Assembly: GCA_029907515.1 (NCBI GenBank)
Contig: JARYLT010000011.1
Coordinates: 1 to 54,607, forward strand
Source: Spirochaetota bacterium
GTDB taxonomy: Bacteria; Spirochaetota; UBA4802; UB4802
Direction: 5' to 3'
Length of the DNA stretch: 54,607 nucleotides
The notes under the pieces were generated by a model. The model did no database searches. It was given only the letters and a program-made list of their open reading frames with translations, and was not told the origin of the DNA. The translations under genes and the position numbers were made by a program. Below, piece by piece: positions 26,830 through 35,411 of the stretch (its first letter is position 1; every line of letters begins with the position of its first letter).

Positions 26830-27720
26830 TTATGATGTGATAATTAATCGTAGCGCATCGTAAAAGTTTTTCAGATTTGTCTGGATTGTGCGTATGCAGT
26901 GGGCAGTATCAACATGCATGTGTGCCTGTTCAACAAAATTTTTGAATATTTCAATAATTTGTGGAACTGAAGCGTGATTATAAAGCTCGTGGTGTACAAG
27001 CACGTTCGTGTTTTGTAAAGTGTGCGATAGTTCATCGTGATAGGCTGTTGGATTGAGAATAATACAATGGCAACCACACAACATTGCTTCGTAAATAGAT
27101 ATACCAAAGTGGGATATAACTACTTTACTTTGTGCAATGATATTTGAATATTGCATACTGGATGATAGCGCTATGTTTGTTGTGAACGTCCTGCCATCAG
27201 TGCATACAAAGCTATAGTGTGTGCCCAATGCTTCACACAAAAGTGCTGCATCAAATGTGGATGCATATATAAAACAATCAATGTCTTTTGCAATAGTGCC
27301 TGGAGCGTGCGATAGTGACTGGTAAAAGTTATATCCGTATAGAAAAAGCGGCACTGTGGATTCAAAGGTATTGGCAGTGTTGCCGTATATATTTGGCAAA
27401 AGGTCAATAGCAGCGGTTGAATACTGTCGGCCTTCTCCGCAGTCATCGATGACTATAACAGGAGCTATCGCCCGTAAATATTCAATTTCTTCTTTTGATG
27501 AATCCCGCATGTCCCGTAGTATGCAACTGGTGTTTTGAGGGATACTATCGCTCAACCTTACTGAAACGCCATCAGGGGCTGCTATGCCGTGTTTGTGCAC
27601 AAGCGTAACGGGTATGCCATTGTGTGAGCAATACCATGCAAAGAGTAGCATGCGCTGCCAGTGTCCCTGGCCTATGTGTGGTCCTGAATCGGTTATGATT
27701 GTTATGTCCATGTTATTCAT
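26830..27720 (-). CDS. SpsG/PseG-like nucleotide-sugar hydrolase or glycosyltransferase
   Basis: A GT-B-like protein whose N-terminus shows the PseG/SpsG signature (TDSGPHIGQGHWQRMLLFAW, compare G.GH..R). Later come VIVIDDCGEG and the C-terminal SKVVISHFGISIYEAMLCGCHCIIL, the usual sugar-nucleotide site. PseG removes UDP from an amino-sugar in pseudaminic acid synthesis; SpsG acts in spore-coat polysaccharide synthesis. The exact role here is unknown. It overlaps the SpsF-like gene by eight bases, an spsF-spsG order as in Bacillus. The start is ATG 27720 or the in-frame ATG 27711. Confidence 0.72.
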   Translation of the reverse strand: MNNMDITIITDSGPHIGQGHWQRMLLFAWYCSHNGIPVTLVHKHGIAAPDGVSVRLSDSIPQNTSCILRDMRDSSKEEIEYLRAIAPVIVIDDCGEGRQYSTAAIDLLPNIYGNTANTFESTVPLFLYGYNFYQSLSHAPGTIAKDIDCFIYASTFDAALLCEALGTHYSFVCTDGRTFTTNIALSSSMQYSNIIAQSKVVISHFGISIYEAMLCGCHCIILNPTAYHDELSHTLQNTNVLVHHELYNHASVPQIIEIFKNFVEQAHMHVDTAHCIRTIQTNLKNFYDALRLIITS

Positions 27721-28456
27721 GCGATGTCATTGGTTTCTGCTGTATGGATGCATTTATTGTAACCAGATGCGGATTTTTTTCAAGGAATGCAACGACATCG
27801 CTCAGTGTAAAAACGCTACCTTTATACAGCGCGTCATAGATTGCTGATGCTAATCTATAATCCTCTTGTGTGTCCACTGTCAGACGCAGTGATGGAAAAG
27901 GATTGGCAAAATCTACATCAAAATAATGGATCTTGAATGTATCGGGATTTTCTTTTATATATGGTGTTACGTGTTCACAATGATATGGCTTTGTACTGTG
28001 CATATATGCTTTTTCAAGAGCAGTGGAAGCAATGACTTCCACACCAACGCCAAGTGGCAAATTTTTTACTGCGCAAAGATCTGCGTTTGTGCGTAGGGCT
28101 TCTTCAATAGCAACCGATGCGAAATGGCTGTCGGTGAAAGGATTGTCGGCAGTGATGCGCACAATATAGTTACCACCATACTGCTTATACGCAAAAAAGT
28201 AGCGTTCAAGCACATTGTGTAAAGAACCGCGGAATACGTTAACATTGCAAAGTTCAGCAATATCAGCTAATGGGTTGTTGTCATCATCATTGGGGATGGC
28301 AACTACCACCTGTGTGACCTGTTGTATTGCTTTTACACGCTCAATAACATGGTATAGCAGGGGTTTGCCTGCAAGTGGTAAAACCGATTTACCTGGCAGC
28401 CTTGTTGATTGCATGCGTGCCTGAATAATTGCTGTGATGGTGTAAGTATTTTTCAT
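27713..28456 (-). CDS. SpsF-like cytidylyltransferase-family protein
   Basis: The N-terminal nucleotide-binding motif IIQARMQSTRLPGKSVLPLAGKP (residues 11-32) is diagnostic of the CMP-sugar synthetase/SpsF group. It is followed by VVVAIPND, YIVRITADNPFTD with the metal Asp, and LRLTVDTQEDYRLA. The 247 residues are complete. It probably activates a sugar acid or transfers a nucleotide in glycan synthesis. The neighbouring radical SAM protein carries a decayed copy of the same fold. The gap to that gene is 16 bases, and it overlaps the SpsG-like gene downstream. Confidence 0.85.
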   Translation of the reverse strand: MKNTYTITAIIQARMQSTRLPGKSVLPLAGKPLLYHVIERVKAIQQVTQVVVAIPNDDDNNPLADIAELCNVNVFRGSLHNVLERYFFAYKQYGGNYIVRITADNPFTDSHFASVAIEEALRTNADLCAVKNLPLGVGVEVIASTALEKAYMHSTKPYHCEHVTPYIKENPDTFKIHYFDVDFANPFPSLRLTVDTQEDYRLASAIYDALYKGSVFTLSDVVAFLEKNPHLVTINASIQQKPMTSHE

Positions 28457-28472
28457 TGTGCGGTACTACATG

Positions 28473-29972
28473 TTACAGATTATATGTATACCATTCATCG
28501 CATACAGAACAGTTAGGTTTTTTTGCACGGTTTTGTTTATAGTCATTAACAAAATGCTCACGTTGCTGTTTCCACATAGCTTCCAGGTCATCAGTTATGA
28601 TGTTGCCGCGTTTTGCTGCTCCATCTATATCCTGTTTGCAGAATGCAATTGTGCCATCACTTACAATATATAAGTCCTGTCGCAGGTGCCAGCATGGTTT
28701 TCGCTGCAGTGGTGTTAAGTCTGAATAGCGTTTATCAGGAATACGTCCTATGTATGTATTTTGCTTTTGCAGTATGATGGGTATGTTGTGCTGTTCCCAG
28801 AAATCGTAGTAACTATCTAAAAAACTTTCAGTTTCATTTATTTTCAGTATCTGAATATAAAGATTATTATTGAGTTTGCTGTTTGTCTCAAGAATTTCTT
28901 TCAGTTTGAGTATATTGTCATAAACTGTGTTAAAATAATCAGCATTGTGCAGCTTTCTGTAGGTTTCGGGATTATGGCCATTAATATTGACTATGGTGGT
29001 TACTTTATTACCTGTAAAAGAAGCCAGTGCTGATGCATATCCGGCATCGGCATGTATGCCGTTTGTTTCAATAACAATGGTATGTATCAAATCTTCGTTG
29101 TTGCAAAGTTCCAGTGCCTTATAGAACTGGGGATGCTGTAGTGGCTCACCACTTCCTCCAAAACATACCGCATAAGGGGTGTTGAATATTCGCATCTTTT
29201 CAAGAAGCGTTTGCAGTGTGGATAGTTCCATAGTGCCATGCTGGGGTGATAGTATATTCCGATAGCAGAATATGCAATCAAGGTTACAGTGCCCACACAG
29301 TTCAATTTCTACATAGGAAGGTGTGGTAAAAAGAACTTCTGGGTGATTGTCAATGATATCCTGCAACAATTCGTATGCAGGTGTCTGGTTATTGATGGCA
29401 ATAATATTCTGCATGACAAGCCTATCGCGGATGTTAGCGGCCCTGAAGTTTACTCTATGCCAGCGCAAATCGGGTTCTTTATAGTACAGTTCCACATCGA
29501 AATGGTTAAGGTTGTTTTTTACAATGTCGCACAGTGAGTTTTGTACCGTTGGGTTTGCAAGCGGATTTTCAAGAACTGATTTTGATATAATTTCACATGC
29601 GTATCCTGAGGGCAGGTTGTAAGAAAACGTAAATTCTGAAAGATATTTAATGTGGGTATCAAGCATTTCAGATAGTATTGAAGATTGAAAGAACGCTGCA
29701 TCAGCAGGTATCTTTATGATGTGGAGTGCACCTGTCTGTGTAAATACCTGCTGCCACATTTCAGGGGTGTCAGTGAGTGAATATGTAAACACTGAAGCAG
29801 CCTGCTTGAGTTTTCCCGTGTATGACTCAGGGATACAGTAATGGATGGATTCAATGTCAGGCAGTGATTGTATTTTCTGTGCAATACTATCAGGTATAAA
29901 CTGCCCGTTGAATGTTAAAGGATTGTCATTGTTAATTGAGCTATCGACAAAAATTAAGGCTTGCGTGTTCAC
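28473..29972 (-). CDS. spiro-SPASM radical SAM protein
   Basis: A radical SAM enzyme with CNLDCIFC (residues 229-236) binding the SAM cluster, GGSGEP for SAM contact, and a C-terminal SPASM segment (KPCWHLRQDLYIVSDGTIAFCKQD ... NCSVCDEW) for auxiliary clusters. I recall this family as restricted to spirochaetes. Residues 1-190 form an extra domain that follows the SpsF neighbour in order: IPES, IIKIPADAAFFQSS against IVRITADNPFTDS, LPSGYACEIISKSVLE against LPLGVGVEVIASTALE. It lacks the RMxSxRLPGK nucleotide loop. The substrate is unknown; the neighbours point to a glycan or nucleotide sugar. It is embedded in the cimA operon. Confidence 0.88.
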   Translation of the reverse strand: MNTQALIFVDSSINNDNPLTFNGQFIPDSIAQKIQSLPDIESIHYCIPESYTGKLKQAASVFTYSLTDTPEMWQQVFTQTGALHIIKIPADAAFFQSSILSEMLDTHIKYLSEFTFSYNLPSGYACEIISKSVLENPLANPTVQNSLCDIVKNNLNHFDVELYYKEPDLRWHRVNFRAANIRDRLVMQNIIAINNQTPAYELLQDIIDNHPEVLFTTPSYVEIELCGHCNLDCIFCYRNILSPQHGTMELSTLQTLLEKMRIFNTPYAVCFGGSGEPLQHPQFYKALELCNNEDLIHTIVIETNGIHADAGYASALASFTGNKVTTIVNINGHNPETYRKLHNADYFNTVYDNILKLKEILETNSKLNNNLYIQILKINETESFLDSYYDFWEQHNIPIILQKQNTYIGRIPDKRYSDLTPLQRKPCWHLRQDLYIVSDGTIAFCKQDIDGAAKRGNIITDDLEAMWKQQREHFVNDYKQNRAKKPNCSVCDEWYTYNL

Positions 29973-29980
29973 GGTATTTC

Positions 29981-30922
29981 CTAGCTCTGCCTGTAATTTT
30001 CAAGATATATTTTAATATCGGATTGCGCCCTGCGGGTTACAATCCATTTTTTAAACTGTTCGCCCATATTGCGCTGATATAGCATATTCAAAATTCTGTC
30101 CTGAACAGTCTCAAATGATGTTGGTCGGGAATCTATTAGTTTTACGATTGTATAGCCTGTTTGCGTTTTTATAACAGTTGATATTTCACCAGGTTTTTTC
30201 ATCCTGAATACGGTGTTTGCCATATATGGATCCATCTCAGCTAAGGCAATCCAGCCAATATCACCGCCATTCTTTGCACCTGGGTCTTCGGAATATTGTG
30301 AAGCAAGTTTTTCAAATGATTCGCCTTTTAATATACGGTCGCGTATCTGATTTATCAGTTCATTGGCACGCTTTTCTTCAGCAAAACTTGAATTTTTTGG
30401 CCGTATGACTATCTGCTTGATATGCACTTCATTCCCCAGTTTATTTTTATTTTCTTTATACCACTGGTACGCTTCATCTCGTGATGGCGGTGAAACTCCT
30501 ATTGCCAGTGACACCAGCATTTCAGTAAGCAAGCTCTGGCGAATTTCTTCTTTATATTCCTCAAAACTGATTCCTTCTTTTTCCTCAACCATCTTTTTAA
30601 ATATATCCAGAGAAGATATCTTCTGCGATTTCATAATATTGTTTATATGTGACATTACTTTTTCATCACTGATGATTATTGCCTGCTCACGGGCTTCCTG
30701 CTCAATGAGTGCTCTTTCAATCAGGTTATCAAGGATGGAATTTAGCTCTTCAGGTTTTTTGGGTGTTTGTTTCTTTGTAACTATCTGATAACGACGCATA
30801 AGTTCGCTCTGGATTATGGCCGTATCATTAACAACGGCAATTACTCTGTCAAAAGTTTCCCAGGCAAAAACAGGCACGGCTGTAACGATGGTTACAATTA
30901 TAATGCATAGTTTTTTTTTCAT
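29981..30922 (-). CDS. PpiC/SurA-type periplasmic peptidyl-prolyl isomerase
   Basis: A signal peptide (MKKKLCIIIVTIVTAVPVFA) leads into a SurA-like N-terminal chaperone domain (WETFDRVIAVVNDTAIIQSELMRR, LIERALIEQEA) and one parvulin domain (HIKQIVIRP, FEKLASQYSEDPGAKNGGDIGWIALAEMDP, GYTIVKLIDSRP). It helps outer-membrane proteins fold in the periplasm, fitting the barrel proteins in this window. There is one parvulin repeat where E. coli SurA has two. The gene starts four bases after murI ends and stops eight bases before the next gene. Confidence 0.88.
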   Translation of the reverse strand: MKKKLCIIIVTIVTAVPVFAWETFDRVIAVVNDTAIIQSELMRRYQIVTKKQTPKKPEELNSILDNLIERALIEQEAREQAIIISDEKVMSHINNIMKSQKISSLDIFKKMVEEKEGISFEEYKEEIRQSLLTEMLVSLAIGVSPPSRDEAYQWYKENKNKLGNEVHIKQIVIRPKNSSFAEEKRANELINQIRDRILKGESFEKLASQYSEDPGAKNGGDIGWIALAEMDPYMANTVFRMKKPGEISTVIKTQTGYTIVKLIDSRPTSFETVQDRILNMLYQRNMGEQFKKWIVTRRAQSDIKIYLENYRQS

Positions 30923-30926
30923 TGAG

Positions 30927-31721
30927 CTATCCTATAACGAGTTTTTCAATAGGAACATCATGCCCATTGAAGAATAATTTTTTTAAATTTTGCATGGTAT
31001 CAGTAATGTCCGATGCATAGAGCTCTATTGTGCCTGATGATGAATTATTTGCAAGATTTTTTTTAGTTAAAATGTCATTTACTTCTCTGGCGATTTCTTC
31101 CCCTGTATCAACTAAATCTAGCTGGGGATATACTTCATGAATGGTGTTTTTAAGTATTGGGAAATGGGTACAGCCAAGAATGAGGGTTTTTACACCCTGG
31201 TCAATCATATGCTGCAGATACCGTTGTATGGTTAACCTGGTAACATCATCTTCAATCCAACCCTCCTCAATAAGGGATACCAGCATGGTTGCATGTTGCT
31301 GAATTACTGTTATAGCGGGATTTATTGCATGAATTGCCTTTTCATACGATTTGCTGTTTACAGTTGCACGGGTTCCAATAACACCAATCACATTGTTATG
31401 CACGCGTTTACATGCTGCTCGGGCTCCTGCATTAATAACGCCAATAATGGGGATAGTATTTTCCTGCTGCAGAGTAGGGAGGGCTGCTGCTGATGATGTG
31501 TTGCATGCTATCACAATCATTTTAACATTGCGTGATAGCAGATATGAAGTAATCTGTCGTGCATACCGAATAAGGGTTTCTGCAGAGCGTGTACCATAGG
31601 GGAAACGGGCTGTATCACCAAAATAGATAAGATTTTCTCCGGGCAAAAGCTTATTAATAGCTTTACATACAGTAAGCCCCCCAATACCAGAGTCAAATAT
31701 GCCAATGGGTCGTGAATCCAT
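30927..31721 (-). CDS. murI: glutamate racemase
   Basis: It makes D-glutamate for peptidoglycan. The landmarks are GIFDSGIGGLTV near the N-terminus, FGDTARFPYG, the first catalytic Cys in VIACNTSSAAAL and the second in LILGCTHFPIL. The 264 residues are normal. It lies 25 bases after cimA in the seven-gene operon. Placement of a cell-wall gene between amino-acid and chaperone genes is unusual but has no direct functional implication. Confidence 0.95.
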   Translation of the reverse strand: MDSRPIGIFDSGIGGLTVCKAINKLLPGENLIYFGDTARFPYGTRSAETLIRYARQITSYLLSRNVKMIVIACNTSSAAALPTLQQENTIPIIGVINAGARAACKRVHNNVIGVIGTRATVNSKSYEKAIHAINPAITVIQQHATMLVSLIEEGWIEDDVTRLTIQRYLQHMIDQGVKTLILGCTHFPILKNTIHEVYPQLDLVDTGEEIAREVNDILTKKNLANNSSSGTIELYASDITDTMQNLKKLFFNGHDVPIEKLVIG

Positions 31722-31746
31722 AACAGTTGATTATGCCTGTTGTATA

Positions 31747-33333
31747 TTAATGTGATGTGTTCTTTCGAGTTTTCAGTAACATATATTCTATACCATCAAC
31801 CAGAGCCTGCCATGAAGCTTCAATAATATTGGTAGAGACTCCAACGGTGCCCCAGTGTTCGGTATGGCGTTTCTGGTCAATAAGGACGCGGACCGAAGAA
31901 CCGGTGCCATCCTTTTCATTGAGTACACGTACCTTATAGTCAGAAAGCTGTAATTCTCGGATTTCTGGATAAAAGTTTTCCAGTGCCTTGCGCAATGCGT
32001 TATCCAGAGCCTGAACAGGGCCGTTTCCATTTGCAGCAGTATGCTCAATTTGACCATCTACTTCTACTTTTATGGTAGCTTCACAGGTTACCCTGCCTGA
32101 TTCATCCTTTTCAGTAATTACCCTGAAACCCTTCAGCGTAAAAAATGGTGCATATTCGCCATTGCTTCGCCTGATTAATAATTCAAACGAACCTTCTGCT
32201 GCTTCAAACTGAAATCCCTGGTCTTCTAAGTCCTTGATGCGTCGTAGTATTTTTTCTGGCAATTCAATGTTATTAATAGAAATACCTAGCTCTTTAGCTT
32301 TTACCTGTATGTTACTTTTACCTGCCAGCTCTGAAATAAGAACCTTTCGCCTGTTGCCTACAAGTTCAGGGTTTATATGTTCATAAGTGGATGTATTGCG
32401 CTTAAGTGCTGATACATGGATACCGCCTTTATGGGCAAATGCGTTATCACCCACGTATGGAGCGCGTTCATTATGTGCTAAATTTGCTATTTCACTGATA
32501 TAACGGCTTGTTTCTGTTAAATGGTGCAATGATTCAGCAGCATTGCAACTACAACCTAATTTTAATACAAGATTGGGGATTAAGGCAGTTAAGTCGCAGT
32601 TGCCACAGCGTTCACCATACCCGTTGATGGTTCCCTGTACTGAAATGGCACCGCTTAACACGGCTGCTATGCCATTTGCCACAGCCACCCCTGCATCATT
32701 GTGGTGGTGAACGCCAACAGGAGTTTTGTATGTAGAACATACAGTTCCTGTTATAGAGCTGATTTCATGGGTCAGTGTGCCGCCATTGGTGTCGCACAGT
32801 ACAAGCATATCAACGCCTGCTTTTACAGCACTTTCCAGAACTTTCATGGCATATTCAGGGTTAGCTTTATAACCATCATAAAAATGTTCGGCATCCAGGA
32901 ATACTTCAAAGCCTTTATCCTTTAAATATGCAACAGTATCATATACAAGAGCTAAATTCTCTTCAAGGCTTATGTTAAGGGCATCAGTAACGTGAAAATC
33001 CCAGGATTTTGCAACAATAGTTAATGTACGAGCGCTGGAATTAATAAGGTCCTGTAACAGAGAGTCCTCAGTTAATTTCATTTTTGGACGTTTTGTTGAT
33101 CCAAAAGCAGCAATTTTTGAATGTTTCAGGTTGGCTTTACGGATCTCTGAAAAAAATATATTGTCTTTTGGATTAGATCCTGGCCAACCGCCTTCAATAT
33201 AATCTATTTTAAGCTTATCTAATTCCAGTGCAATCCGTATTTTATCCTGAAGGGAAAAAGATATCCCAAATGTTTGTGCACCATCTCGTAATGTGGTGTC
33301 ATAGAGTATAATGTGTTTTTTGTCAGTATCCAT
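31747..33333 (-). CDS. cimA: (R)-citramalate synthase
   Basis: It condenses pyruvate and acetyl-CoA to citramalate, the first step of the threonine-independent isoleucine route. The catalytic HMGL-like barrel shows LYDTTLRDGAQTFGISFSLQDK, the metal His pair in VGVHHHNDAGVAVAN, and GYGERCGNCDLT. The C-terminal LeuA-type regulatory domain (about 390-528) suggests isoleucine feedback. The wording of the N-terminus and the length of about 530 match the CimA subgroup rather than LeuA. I placed the start at ATG 33333; a TTG at 33342 is the alternative and neither has a clear ribosome site. First gene of the operon ending with aconitase. Confidence 0.9.
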   Translation of the reverse strand: MDTDKKHIILYDTTLRDGAQTFGISFSLQDKIRIALELDKLKIDYIEGGWPGSNPKDNIFFSEIRKANLKHSKIAAFGSTKRPKMKLTEDSLLQDLINSSARTLTIVAKSWDFHVTDALNISLEENLALVYDTVAYLKDKGFEVFLDAEHFYDGYKANPEYAMKVLESAVKAGVDMLVLCDTNGGTLTHEISSITGTVCSTYKTPVGVHHHNDAGVAVANGIAAVLSGAISVQGTINGYGERCGNCDLTALIPNLVLKLGCSCNAAESLHHLTETSRYISEIANLAHNERAPYVGDNAFAHKGGIHVSALKRNTSTYEHINPELVGNRRKVLISELAGKSNIQVKAKELGISINNIELPEKILRRIKDLEDQGFQFEAAEGSFELLIRRSNGEYAPFFTLKGFRVITEKDESGRVTCEATIKVEVDGQIEHTAANGNGPVQALDNALRKALENFYPEIRELQLSDYKVRVLNEKDGTGSSVRVLIDQKRHTEHWGTVGVSTNIIEASWQALVDGIEYMLLKTRKNTSH

Positions 33334-33652
33334 ATATAGCAATAAAAAATTAAGATATATAGTATGAAGATAAATATATTACATTTTACACTATACTACA
33401 AATATTATTAAATAATTTTATCATAAGTGTTATATTTTTTTTGCATTGTATCATGAAGCATAGGGTAATGCATTCAAATAATAGTATACTATTTATTCAA
33501 GCTATTTTTTTTCTATTAAAATAAAAACAATTTGCTTGTATTTTATAATAAATATTCACTATACTGCTATTAGGGTTACCATAACAGGTTTTGTTACCTT
33601 TTATGAGGATTCCAAAGTGATTATTTTGCCATAAGTATTGCTGGCGTTAGAT
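33334..33652. other. 319-base divergent intergenic region
   Basis: AT-rich spacer between the cimA operon and the PAS/HATPase gene. Two GGTAAC-type words near 33573-33600 are the only visible pattern. No promoter stands out and no gene is seen. Confidence 0.5.
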
Positions 33653-34786
33653 ATGAAACAGATCAGAACATATACCTATACTCAGAAACAGAAAAAATGG
33701 ATTACGTTATTATATGTTATATTAGCGCTTTTGATAATTACTCTTCCACTGGTTGTCTATATATTTATTTACCATGTCAGCAGACATTTAATTTCAGTGC
33801 CATTATATATTTTTTTATTTTTTCTATTTATTGCCACATTAAGTATAGGTATTTATACAACCATACGGTTTTTAATTTCTGCTACCAGGGAGATAGTAAC
33901 CAGCAAAAATGAATTAGCATTAAAAGATGTCATTATCCAGCATTCAGATGAGATCATAATCCTGCTTGATATGTTTGGTAAGATACTAAGTATAAATCCT
34001 GCATTAACGTCAATTTTGAAGTTTAATAAAGAAGACGTTATTCAGCATCCATTCAGAGTTATATTATTTGAAAAATCATTTGAGGACTCAATACGGTTAC
34101 GTGACCTGTTGTTAAGCCGGTTCAAAGATGTCTTTAAGGGATATGAGGCTGAAATAGTCTTGCCATGTAAGGTTCAACACCATTCTGAAATTAAATCAAT
34201 AGCATTTAAATTAATTCCGGTATTTCAGGATAACAACTTGCAGTTTATTCTGGCAATTGGGAGAGTTATACAGTCAGATTTTCTCACCAGCCATTATCTG
34301 AAAACTGAATATGCAGAATTTATTATCGATAACAACATACGAATGGTTAACCTGCTATCATATCGACTTACACGTAACTTAGAGCCATATCTGGAAAAGC
34401 GTGAAATTATCCGTATTCAGCTTGGATTGCAGGAAGCCATTATAAATGCAATAGAGCATGGCAATTTAGAGATAGATTTTGAAACAAAAAGCAGATTGAA
34501 AAAAATGGAAGGCAACTACTGGGATCATGTACTTGATATATGCAATAAAGATCATCTAGAAAAAAGAAAAATTAAAGTGCAATATCATCTGTTTACCGAT
34601 TGCGTAAAATATATCATTACTGATGAGGGAAAAGGTTTTGACTGGAAACAATATGTTAGAGCTGTTCCTGATGGCAATTTGATACAAACTTATCATGGTG
34701 TTGGGTTGACCATGCTGCAGGATATTTTTGAAGTATCTTTTAATGAAAATGGCAATGAAATAACACTGGTGAAACGTTTTTCATAA
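33653..34786 (+). CDS. membrane PAS-HATPase protein (RsbW-like or histidine-kinase-like)
   Basis: Two N-terminal membrane helices (about 17-68) are followed by a PAS domain (about 90-200, LDMFGKILSINPALTSIL) and a GHKL-type ATPase: N-box LGLQEAIINAIEHGN, G1 DEGKGFDW, G2 HGVGLTML. There is no clear H-box for autophosphorylation, and the short form resembles serine kinases of the RsbW/SpoIIAB class. Such kinases oppose PP2C phosphatases, so the SpoIIE-like receptor at 9.4 kb is a possible counterpart (inference only). ATG 33653 is chosen over TTG 33638; neither has a strong ribosome site. Confidence 0.78.
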   Translation: MKQIRTYTYTQKQKKWITLLYVILALLIITLPLVVYIFIYHVSRHLISVPLYIFLFFLFIATLSIGIYTTIRFLISATREIVTSKNELALKDVIIQHSDEIIILLDMFGKILSINPALTSILKFNKEDVIQHPFRVILFEKSFEDSIRLRDLLLSRFKDVFKGYEAEIVLPCKVQHHSEIKSIAFKLIPVFQDNNLQFILAIGRVIQSDFLTSHYLKTEYAEFIIDNNIRMVNLLSYRLTRNLEPYLEKREIIRIQLGLQEAIINAIEHGNLEIDFETKSRLKKMEGNYWDHVLDICNKDHLEKRKIKVQYHLFTDCVKYIITDEGKGFDWKQYVRAVPDGNLIQTYHGVGLTMLQDIFEVSFNENGNEITLVKRFS

Positions 34787-34877
34787 CTAATCTTATCTGA
34801 AGCAATTCAGGTTGAACTCATTTTTTTAAATATGACGACATATTTCATTACTTCAAGGTCACTGATTAATATGACAG

Positions 34878-34924
34878 GTGGCCACTGAGCTACGTCGAAG
34901 TGTGGCCACTGAGCTGAGTCGAAG
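34878..34924 (-). repeat. two tandem 23-bp CTTCGA-type repeats
   Basis: Units at 34878-34900 and 34902-34924 share GTGGCCACTGAGCT and GTCGAAG and differ at two bases. On the minus strand they read CTTCGA...AGCTCAGTGGCCAC, the same family as 416-504 in opposite orientation. They lie between the PAS/HATPase and Nudix genes. Confidence 0.7.
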
Positions 34925-34975
34925 GATTACTCTGTATGGGTTTTTAGCGCTAAATTTTTTTAAGAGGAGATGCCC

Positions 34976-35398
34976 ATGGCTGAATACCGTAATCCGGTAC
35001 CAACAGTAGATATAATAATATTACTGGAAGATGAAAATGGAAATATAAAGAATGATGAAATTATCCTGATAAAAAGAAAAAACCCACCATATGGCTGGGC
35101 ATTGCCAGGTGGCTTTGTTGATTATGGTGAAACGTTAGAACAGGCAGCAGTACGTGAAGCAAAAGAAGAAACTTCATTGGATGTAACATTATTAAAACAA
35201 TTTCATACATATTCGGATCCATCACGGGATCCGCGACAGCATACAATCACTACAGTATATATTGCAAAAGCAAAAGGCACACCACATGCACAGGATGATG
35301 CTAAAGAAGTTGGAATATTTAATATTAATGATTTACCGCAACCAATTGCATTTGACCATGTATCCATAATTAAAGATTTTAAAAATAATGTATATTGA
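34976..35398 (+). CDS. Nudix hydrolase, ADP-ribose pyrophosphatase-like
   Basis: It should hydrolyse a nucleoside diphosphate linked to another group. The Nudix box is complete: [25 protein letters not shown], with the REAKEE metal ligands. YGWALPGG before it and the [13 protein letters not shown] strand after it fit the ADP-ribose-type group; the true substrate is not known. ATG 34976 has GAGGAG at the right distance; ATG 34970 lies within that site. It ends 13 bases before the acyltransferase fusion starts, so they are likely one transcript. Confidence 0.88.
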   Translation: MAEYRNPVPTVDIIILLEDENGNIKNDEIILIKRKNPPYGWALPGGFVDYGETLEQAAVREAKEETSLDVTLLKQFHTYSDPSRDPRQHTITTVYIAKAKGTPHAQDDAKEVGIFNINDLPQPIAFDHVSIIKDFKNNVY

Positions 35399-35411
35399 AA
35401 AGGTACAAGCC

